DNA of 21,186 bases from an uncultured Candidatus Melainabacteria bacterium (GTDB lineage Bacteria > Cyanobacteriota > Vampirovibrionia > LMEP-6097). Position numbers and translations under genes: made by a program. Shown here one piece after another: positions 16,862 to 21,186 of this stretch (its first letter is position 1; every line of letters starts with the position of its first letter). The stretch is from contig CALBDR010000202.1 in NCBI GenBank assembly GCA_937927525.1, positions 1 to 21,186 on the forward strand. Reading direction: 5' to 3'. Under the pieces are notes generated by a model that was not told where the DNA came from, did no database searches, and saw only the letters and a program-made list of their open reading frames with translations.

Positions 16862-17872
16862 ATGAAATGTATGTCGGGTAGTTCTTTAGGTGCTGGTGGT
16901 GGCTTTAACCAGTTTCAACAGAATAATAATCAAAATGTTAGTAGAACTAACAAACAGCCTTTAGCGCGTATAACTAAACAAAAAACAGTACAAACCGAGC
17001 AGAAAACAAATAAAAATCAAGCTGCTGCTCAAGAGCAAGACCGTTTTCAAGATAAATTATCACAGAAAGCTTCACTTCTAGATAGACAAAAAGTTAATAC
17101 CGACCTTAGGAGTCAACTTTCTTCTAAAAAGAGAAAGCATACTGGGGAACAAAGCAAATTAACTGATGGACCAAATGCAGAAGAGCAAAAACAAATTGCT
17201 AGCTTTGTTCCACGTGTCAGAAAATTCACCCAGAAAACGCAACAAACTAAACAAAATATAAGACAGCAAGAAACAAGGGATGCTTCAGCATTAAGCGAAG
17301 ATGCTGAAACTAACCAAAACCTAGCTAAAGATTTAGGTCAATCAGAACAAAGTATTGAAAAATATAGAGCTTTTCACAAACCAAATGCACCTAAAACTAA
17401 AAAGGGTAGAACCAGTAAAGTTAAAAATTTGCTTGCAGAAAAGAAAAAAGCAAACCAAGAAAAAGCACAGGAAGCTCTTTATGCAAAAGGGAAAAAGCTA
17501 CCTATCCAAGGTCTAGGTTTAGGGAAATCCGTTACCCAAGTAAGATATACCAAGGGTTATATTGCTTCATTAACGGAGCAGGCTAAAGGTGAAGAAGCTT
17601 TTAGAGTAGCTAAAGGTTTAGTCGGAATAACTAATACCACCGATAAAACAGAGGAAGACTTATTACTTTCAGAAGCAAACTTTAGCCCATTTAAGCACAA
17701 TGCCATTGCTTCATTAAGACAGAAGTATCTTAAAAAATTAAAGAAAAAAGAGAAAGTAAAACCACCTGAATTAAAGAAAAAAGATAAAGGTTCCGACTTT
17801 GGAGAAGCTGTTTATGAATTCTTAGTTGATATACTTAATATAGAGTTACCGTGGGATTTAAAGTTAAGCTAG
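16862..17872 (+). CDS. Hypothetical basic protein, 336 aa
   Basis: I do not recognise this protein. The first 60 residues are rich in Gly, Gln and Asn (GAGGGFNQFQQNNNQNVSRT). The body is very rich in Lys, Gln and Arg (KQKTVQTEQKTNKNQAAAQ; KKYLKKLKKKEKVK-type runs), so it is strongly basic and mostly disordered or helical. Only about residues 205-275 (LPIQGLGLGKSVTQVRYTKG onward) and the last 25 (AVYEFLVDILNIELPWDLKL) look folded. No signal peptide or membrane segment is visible. The first Met has no Shine-Dalgarno; the Met at residue 4 (16871) is an equally good start. It follows flgK copy 2 by 33 bases and is probably in its operon. A flagellar accessory or an exported substrate is possible, but nothing in the sequence proves either. 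Confidence 0.68.
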   Translation: MKCMSGSSLGAGGGFNQFQQNNNQNVSRTNKQPLARITKQKTVQTEQKTNKNQAAAQEQDRFQDKLSQKASLLDRQKVNTDLRSQLSSKKRKHTGEQSKLTDGPNAEEQKQIASFVPRVRKFTQKTQQTKQNIRQQETRDASALSEDAETNQNLAKDLGQSEQSIEKYRAFHKPNAPKTKKGRTSKVKNLLAEKKKANQEKAQEALYAKGKKLPIQGLGLGKSVTQVRYTKGYIASLTEQAKGEEAFRVAKGLVGITNTTDKTEEDLLLSEANFSPFKHNAIASLRQKYLKKLKKKEKVKPPELKKKDKGSDFGEAVYEFLVDILNIELPWDLKLS

Positions 17873-17886
17873 GATAGAATTTAACT

Positions 17887-18549
17887 GTGCCTGAAGAAAA
17901 AAAACAACTAAGTCCAGAACAAGCAAAGGTCTTAAAAGAAAAGACTATGGCGAAAGCTGCTATAAAAACAGCTTTACTAAGTTTTAATAGAAAGAAAAAT
18001 GAAGCAGCTCCACCTCAATTAGAAGAGTATTGGAATACTTTAAGTAAAGATGGTTGGGTTAGGCACTTAGAGCTATTTGAAGAAAACTTAAAAAGTTACA
18101 ACCAAATCAAAGTAAAACAACTACTTTTTGATTTAGAGAATTACCTTAAAGACTGTAAAAAAGTTATCCCAAGATTCAGTAGAAAACAATCAGAAATATT
18201 ACTTTCAGTAGCTTTAAATAAAATCAAAGTTGAGGACTTTGTTAAATACCTTGAAAAAGTTCCTAACAATAGGGAAAAACTTGACAGGGATATTCAAAAA
18301 CAAATTAGAACTTTAAACTGGCAGGACTTAGAAGACTTAAAAGGTTTAGATGAACTAACCAGGATGCTTGACCAACCTAATATCAAAAAAAGTGATGTAA
18401 AAAAAATTGACGATAAAATCGACTCCATTGAAAAATCCATCAGAAAGCGTAAAGATGAACGTACTAAACTTGCCCTAAAACTGGTTGAATGGAAAGCAAG
18501 AGGGAATATAGATATTAGAACAAGTGACGGTAGAAAGTTAGAAGCCTAA
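17887..18549 (+). CDS. Hypothetical helical protein, 220 aa
   Basis: I do not recognise this protein. It is soluble, predicted almost wholly helical, and rich in Lys, Glu and Leu. A Trp-containing stretch LEEYWNTLSKDGWVRHLELF lies at about 45-65. A long charged helical end (IDDKIDSIEKSIRKRKDERT) at about 175-195 may form a coiled coil. The start is GTG at 17887, preceded by AGGAT 11 bases upstream, a moderate ribosome site; the start is therefore not certain. It lies 14 bases after the basic 336-aa gene, so the two are probably co-transcribed. The size and helix content would suit a chaperone or structural adaptor, but that is a guess. Confidence 0.7.
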   Translation: MPEEKKQLSPEQAKVLKEKTMAKAAIKTALLSFNRKKNEAAPPQLEEYWNTLSKDGWVRHLELFEENLKSYNQIKVKQLLFDLENYLKDCKKVIPRFSRKQSEILLSVALNKIKVEDFVKYLEKVPNNREKLDRDIQKQIRTLNWQDLEDLKGLDELTRMLDQPNIKKSDVKKIDDKIDSIEKSIRKRKDERTKLALKLVEWKARGNIDIRTSDGRKLEA

Positions 18550-18628
18550 TTTTATTGTCAACAATACTATAGTATGTTACTTGTATAATTGGTAAGGCAT
18601 AATATACTACATAATATAAGAGGGAAAT

Positions 18629-18952
18629 ATGGCATTTTCAGAGCAAGAGAAAAAAAGGTTTAAAGCAGTAATTAGAAGGTTACGTAAAGAAAAAGGTATC
18701 CGCATATACAAACATGAGCTTGATACCGACATTGCTAAAATCCAAAATGATATTAAAGCCATAGAAAAAATTAAAGAGGACCATAAAGATACTCCTGTAG
18801 TAGTAGAAGAAGCTGATAAAGCTCATAAAAAACTTAAAGGTATTATTAACGACCTAAATGACTACATGTCAGTACTTCACCCAGAAGGTTTAATTGACTT
18901 AGGTGATGATGGTGAAAGTAAGCCTCAAAAAACGGCTCTTGCCAGCGGTTAA
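18629..18952 (+). CDS. Small coiled-coil-like hypothetical protein, 107 aa
   Basis: I do not recognise this protein. It begins with a basic helix (SEQEKKRFKAVIRRLRKEKG) followed by a charged, heptad-like stretch at about 30-80 (DTDIAKIQNDIKAIEKIKED; KLKGIINDLNDYM). It ends in a short flexible tail. There is no membrane segment. A good ribosome site (AGAGGGA, 18619-18625) precedes the ATG. The gap of 79 bases from the 220-aa gene contains TATAAT at 18584-18589 without a well-spaced -35, so a separate promoter is possible but weak. It is closed by the strong terminator at 18972-19007, marking the end of the transcript that begins in the flagellar genes or near here. Confidence 0.75.
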   Translation: MAFSEQEKKRFKAVIRRLRKEKGIRIYKHELDTDIAKIQNDIKAIEKIKEDHKDTPVVVEEADKAHKKLKGIINDLNDYMSVLHPEGLIDLGDDGESKPQKTALASG

Positions 18953-18971
18953 TCACTAAAACAATATTATT

Positions 18972-19007
18972 CACAAAAAAGGTCACAAGTTTGTGACCTT
19001 TTTTGTG
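18972..19007. terminator. Strong intrinsic terminator, symmetric
   Basis: A perfect 17-bp stem (18972-18988 with 18991-19007) around a two-base centre. It has a GGTCACAA/TTGTGACC core flanked by A6 and T6 tracts. It can end transcription in either direction. It separates the 107-aa gene from the next, separately promoted gene. Confidence 0.9.
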
Positions 19008-19032
19008 CTTTCGACCACCCTTTAACCTTTTC

Positions 19033-19060
19033 TTAACTAAAACCGGGTTTATGATATAGT
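19033..19060 (+). promoter_or_regulatory. Promoter with extended -10
   Basis: TTAACT (19033-19038), 16 bases, then TATAGT (19055-19060) preceded by TGA, which makes an extended -10. It lies directly after the terminator. The start near 19067 would give a leader of about 80 bases before the ATG at 19147. Confidence 0.65.
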
Positions 19061-19146
19061 ACGGAGAAAGGGTTTTTAAGGAAAAAAAACTTTAAAAATC
19101 ATACATTCTTAGTATTCTCTTAACTATTTGGTGGATTAAAAGTACT

Positions 19147-19563
19147 ATGGTGGAATATAACAATACTAATAAAGTCAATATAAAAGGTAGTGGACAAAGT
19201 TCACAAGCAAATAGCCAAGTTGATGGCTTACTTCACGGTTTAAAGTCAGATCTAAAGAATGCAGTTGCTCAAGGCGACGTTACCAATATCGAATTATTAG
19301 AAGCCACCATTAATGAATTAGAATCTCAAAGAGAAACAAACACTCCAGCTTCATCAGTTCAACAAAAATCAATAACTCAACAATATTACGAAGATGAGTT
19401 TGCGGAAGATGATAACGATAATTTTAGTATAGTGGGGCCAGCTTTAGATGATATCGAAATCATTCAGCTAAGCGGTGAGTTTAAAACATTTGAAGAAGCG
19501 ACTGGTTTCATGGTAAACAGTTTAGATAATTTAGATAAAATTCTGGCTTCTAAAGGCAGCTAA
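19147..19563 (+). CDS. Hypothetical acidic protein, 138 aa
   Basis: I do not recognise this protein. The N-terminus is rich in Asn, Ser, Gly and Gln (NNTNKVNIKGSGQSSQANSQ). A helical stretch follows at about 25-55 (DGLLHGLKSDLKNAVAQGDV), then a strongly acidic patch at about 81-88 (DEFAEDDNDN). The C-terminus again looks helical (FEEATGFMVNSLDNLDKILA). It is probably soluble and partly disordered. The ATG at 19147 is followed at once by GTG, and GGTGGA lies 13-18 bases upstream, rather far for a ribosome site. It has its own promoter (19033-19060), and the terminator upstream isolates it from the flagellar transcript. Confidence 0.7.
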   Translation: MVEYNNTNKVNIKGSGQSSQANSQVDGLLHGLKSDLKNAVAQGDVTNIELLEATINELESQRETNTPASSVQQKSITQQYYEDEFAEDDNDNFSIVGPALDDIEIIQLSGEFKTFEEATGFMVNSLDNLDKILASKGS

Positions 19564-19615
19564 TACGAGTATTTAAGAAAACATCAATAAATAGAAAGAA
19601 AAAGTTAAAGAAAAC

Positions 19616-19645
19616 TTGACAATCTTGTATATACATTGGTAACAT
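19616..19645 (+). promoter_or_regulatory. Promoter of the 235-aa gene
   Basis: A consensus TTGACA (19616-19621) is followed after 18 bases by TAACAT (19640-19645), a four-of-six match to the -10. The leader before the ATG at 19700 would be about 50 bases. It contains a short hairpin (19660-19666 with 19671-19677) and the GAGGCTACCT element at 19686-19695. Confidence 0.55.
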
Positions 19646-19699
19646 TATTAACAAGGTTAAGGTTCTATTAAGAACTTATAACTTTGAGGCTACCTAATA

Positions 19700-20407
19700 A
19701 TGTCAACTCCTCTTTACAACACAGGGAATCCTTACAGTATGGATGACTTTGCATTCAACAATGCACAAAATACTGTAAGACCAGGTTCCCATAATAATAA
19801 TTCTGGAGCACTGAGTGAACTTGAAATGGCTGATGCTGCTGAAGCATATGAGTCCCAGAATAGATTAGAAGAAGATAATAAAAAAGAAGAATATCAAACT
19901 AAGCATGGTCTAGATGATATCGATGTCGACACTCATAATCTAGATGAATTCTCTAGATTTGAAGATCACTCTTCAGAAAAGGTTTCAGCGAATTACTTCG
20001 AGGAAGAAAGAAGGCGCAGAAAAAGACGTCAGGTAGATGGAATTAGAAAATCTAAAAGAGTAAGTGCCCTTAATGATGTCGAAGATAGTGTTCTAGAAGA
20101 ATTTTTCATGTTCCTAGATAAGCTGTGGAACAATTTAACAGAACTTGCTGATGAAGCATTTGCTCAAATAAATCCATTCTCGAACTGGACTTCACAAAAA
20201 CCTAAAAAACAGAAATTAAAACCACCCCCAAGGGCAGAACATCCGCCGTTGTTTATCCGTGAAGCTTTTAAGCCGAAAAGAAGTCCACACTTGTGGAAAT
20301 CTGATCCGAAACCATGGTGGCATTTAGCTTTCGGAGACGAAACTAATAATAAAGTTGTAGATAACTTAGTGAAGTATCAAAACGATACTATTACTGCGGA
20401 CGCTTAG
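19700..20407 (+). CDS. Hypothetical protein with acidic and basic halves, 235 aa
   Basis: I do not recognise this protein. Residues 1-40 are rich in Asn, Ser and Gly and probably disordered. Residues 40-100 are acidic (EMADAAEAYESQ; DDIDVDTHNLDEF). A sharp basic cluster EEERRRRKRRQ sits at 101-111, continuing KSKR to 120. A helix with hydrophobic face follows at about 125-158 (VLEEFFMFLDKLWNNLTELA). The C-terminal third is rich in Pro, Lys and Trp (KPKKQKLKPPPRAEHPPLF; KPWWHLAF). The block arrangement suggests electrostatic binding or a scaffold. The start has GAGG ten bases upstream. Its leader and first codons are repeated in degraded form at 20506-20539. Confidence 0.7.
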   Translation: MSTPLYNTGNPYSMDDFAFNNAQNTVRPGSHNNNSGALSELEMADAAEAYESQNRLEEDNKKEEYQTKHGLDDIDVDTHNLDEFSRFEDHSSEKVSANYFEEERRRRKRRQVDGIRKSKRVSALNDVEDSVLEEFFMFLDKLWNNLTELADEAFAQINPFSNWTSQKPKKQKLKPPPRAEHPPLFIREAFKPKRSPHLWKSDPKPWWHLAFGDETNNKVVDNLVKYQNDTITADA

Positions 20408-20505
20408 ATTTTCTTTTTCTAATTTTATAAACTAAGGCATAGAGTATAACTATCAACTTTTATTGTTTTCTTATTGCTTTTGTTTACAGGAAAGAAGTAC
20501 TTTTA

Positions 20506-20539
20506 GAGGCTACCTATTAATACCAACTGCTGTTCACAT
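20506..20539 (+). repeat. Degraded copy of the 235-aa gene leader and start
   Basis: Compared with 19686-19719, 27 of 34 bases match. The match begins with an identical GAGGCTACCT and continues through the start codon (ATG in the gene, ATA here) into the first codons. A further short match (ACAAGGGAA against ACAGGGAA) follows. This looks like a relic of a duplicated gene start. Confidence 0.55.
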
Positions 20540-20597
20540 TACTACAAGGGAACAAGTATTTACTTTTTGACAGAATAATTGTTTTAATTTTCAAACT

Positions 20598-20671
20598 GGT
20601 ATTAGATTCAAATTTCTCGTGTCAAAAAAACACGAATATTAACAAAATGTTAAATTTGTAAATCTAATATC
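20598..20671. repeat. Three-stem inverted-repeat structure before the last gene
   Basis: The outer arms, 20598-20615 and 20652-20671, pair with a two-base bulge. Inside are two perfect hairpins: TCGTGT/ACACGA (20617-20622 with 20630-20635) and TTAACA/TGTTAA (20639-20644 with 20648-20653). The last slightly overlaps the outer arm. As RNA it would form a branched leader element; as DNA it could be an operator. The ATG at 20708 is 36 bases beyond it. Confidence 0.5.
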
Positions 20672-20707
20672 AAAAATATAAAGCAAGGCTTCTTATATCT
20701 ATTAAGT

Positions 20708-21136
20708 ATGTCATTAGAAACACGAAATGTTGGACAAGCGCTTCATGGTAAGGAATTTACCAGAGCAGAAGAAAAGCGTACTGAAATCACCAAAGATAAT
20801 AGAGAAATTGACGACAATGAAAAAGGCGGCGTAGTTGGTTTCATTAGTAGTAAATTAAATCTTTTAACATCTAGCAGTGTAGCTCAGCAATTTGTTATAA
20901 ATACTGATAGAGAGAAACAGATAGCGAAAAAATTAAAGAAAAATAAACAAAAATCAGGAAAAACTCTATTTCAAAGTTTTAACAGATATTTTCCAAATGC
21001 AGATTTATCATCACTTGAAAATGTTGTAGCAAATGCAAAAAACTATGCTCACCGGTTAGTCAACCAATCAGGTAAATTTGGAGATGTAATACTAGCCTTT
21101 TTCACAAATGGCAGACAAATTGACCACGTAGCCTAA
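20708..21136 (+). CDS. Hypothetical protein, 142 aa
   Basis: I do not recognise this protein. The N-terminal 40 residues are highly charged (EFTRAEEKRTEITKDNREID). A Gly-Val-rich start of a possible fold follows (GGVVGFISSKLNLLTSSSVA). A lysine run KQIAKKLKKNKQKSGK is at about 70-85, and the C-terminus has a hydrophobic stretch (FGDVILAFFTNG). It is too short and polar to be a membrane protein with certainty. There is no clear Shine-Dalgarno. It sits alone behind the structured region at 20598-20671. Its stop overlaps the end of a probable minus-strand gene by two bases. It may belong with the unknown genes upstream, which share its size class and direction. Confidence 0.65.
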   Translation: MSLETRNVGQALHGKEFTRAEEKRTEITKDNREIDDNEKGGVVGFISSKLNLLTSSSVAQQFVINTDREKQIAKKLKKNKQKSGKTLFQSFNRYFPNADLSSLENVVANAKNYAHRLVNQSGKFGDVILAFFTNGRQIDHVA

Positions 21137-21186
21137 ACCCTTGCCCCAGGTAAACGCTTAATCTCTTGGCGAGGTCTAGCTATACC
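21133..21186 (-). CDS. C-terminal end of a minus-strand gene (partial)
   Basis: Reading the minus strand from the window edge, 17 codons run open to a TAG at 21135-21133 and give GIARPRQEIKRLPGARV. The stretch is clearly richer in G and C than its surroundings, as would suit a conserved gene. It is convergent with the 142-aa gene and overlaps its stop. The fragment is too short to name a family. Confidence 0.4.
   Translation of the reverse strand, partial: GIARPRQEIKRLPGARV

Larger units (their letters stand above)
20408..20707. other. 300-base intergenic region
   Basis: No gene is seen. The first hundred bases are T-rich with no clear terminator. A degraded copy of the preceding gene's start region lies at 20506-20539, and a branched inverted-repeat structure at 20598-20671. 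TTGACA at 20567-20572 has no good -10 at normal spacing. A weak alternative is TTGTAA (20656-20661), 15 bases, TATAAA (20677-20682). Confidence 0.5.

Noticed and set aside
18555..18589. TTGTCA and TATAAT before the 107-aa gene as a promoter
   Set aside because: The spacer is 23 bases, too long. The TATAAT alone may act, but no matching -35 is seen, so it was not called.

Overview
The window is a low-GC bacterial chromosome segment with three parts: a small accessory region of unknown genes, a housekeeping operon block on the minus strand, and a flagellar junction locus on the plus strand followed by a run of unrecognised genes. The flagellar genes and the bacterial-type housekeeping genes are firm. 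A non-photosynthetic relative of Cyanobacteria (Vampirovibrionia/Melainabacteria type) is a tentative guess. It rests on the low GC, the presence of flagella, frequent starts without a Shine-Dalgarno sequence, and an MnmA whose KCC...VDA and PIPCISCN segments resemble cyanobacterial MnmA as I remember it. No search was run.

Positions 1-3419 (accessory). Two hypothetical genes lie on the minus strand (231 and 80 codons). A plus-strand gene of 286 codons is driven by a near-consensus promoter placed so close to the ATG that the mRNA should be leaderless. A decayed AAA+ ATPase follows, with no Walker A and two compensating frameshifts. The 561-base gap at 866-1426 holds a 153-base nested inverted repeat and no gene that I can support.

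Positions 3416-9624 (housekeeping, all minus). In transcription order: mnmA (tRNA U34 2-thiolation), pyrB and pyrK (pyrimidine synthesis), a P-loop sulfotransferase, grpE (DnaK nucleotide exchange), a single-RCK K+ channel regulator (ktrA type) and truA (tRNA pseudouridine synthase). Spacings are short or overlapping within mnmA-pyrB-pyrK-sulfotransferase and within grpE-ktrA-truA. A sigma70-like promoter in the 3' end of the sulfotransferase gene, with a perfect palindrome at its predicted start site, probably gives grpE its own control.

Positions 9748-16828 (flagellar hook-filament junction). Two FlgK (HAP1) and two FlgL (HAP3) genes lie in mirrored order K1-L1-L2-K2. All four proteins carry the same type of inserted module, resembling the flagellin IN motif. 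Both FlgKs also carry a second inserted domain near the C-terminus that looks like a beta-sandwich. The cell may therefore build composite junctions, or two alternative ones.

Positions 16862-21136 (unknown cluster). Six genes continue in the same direction: a strongly basic 336-aa protein, two lysine-rich helical proteins (220 and 107 aa), then, after a strong terminator, three separately promoted small genes (138, 235 and 142 aa). Several have N/Q/S/G-rich, probably disordered N-termini. The 300-base gap before the last gene holds a degraded copy of the previous gene's leader and a branched inverted-repeat structure. A minus-strand gene seems to enter from the right edge and end at 21133.
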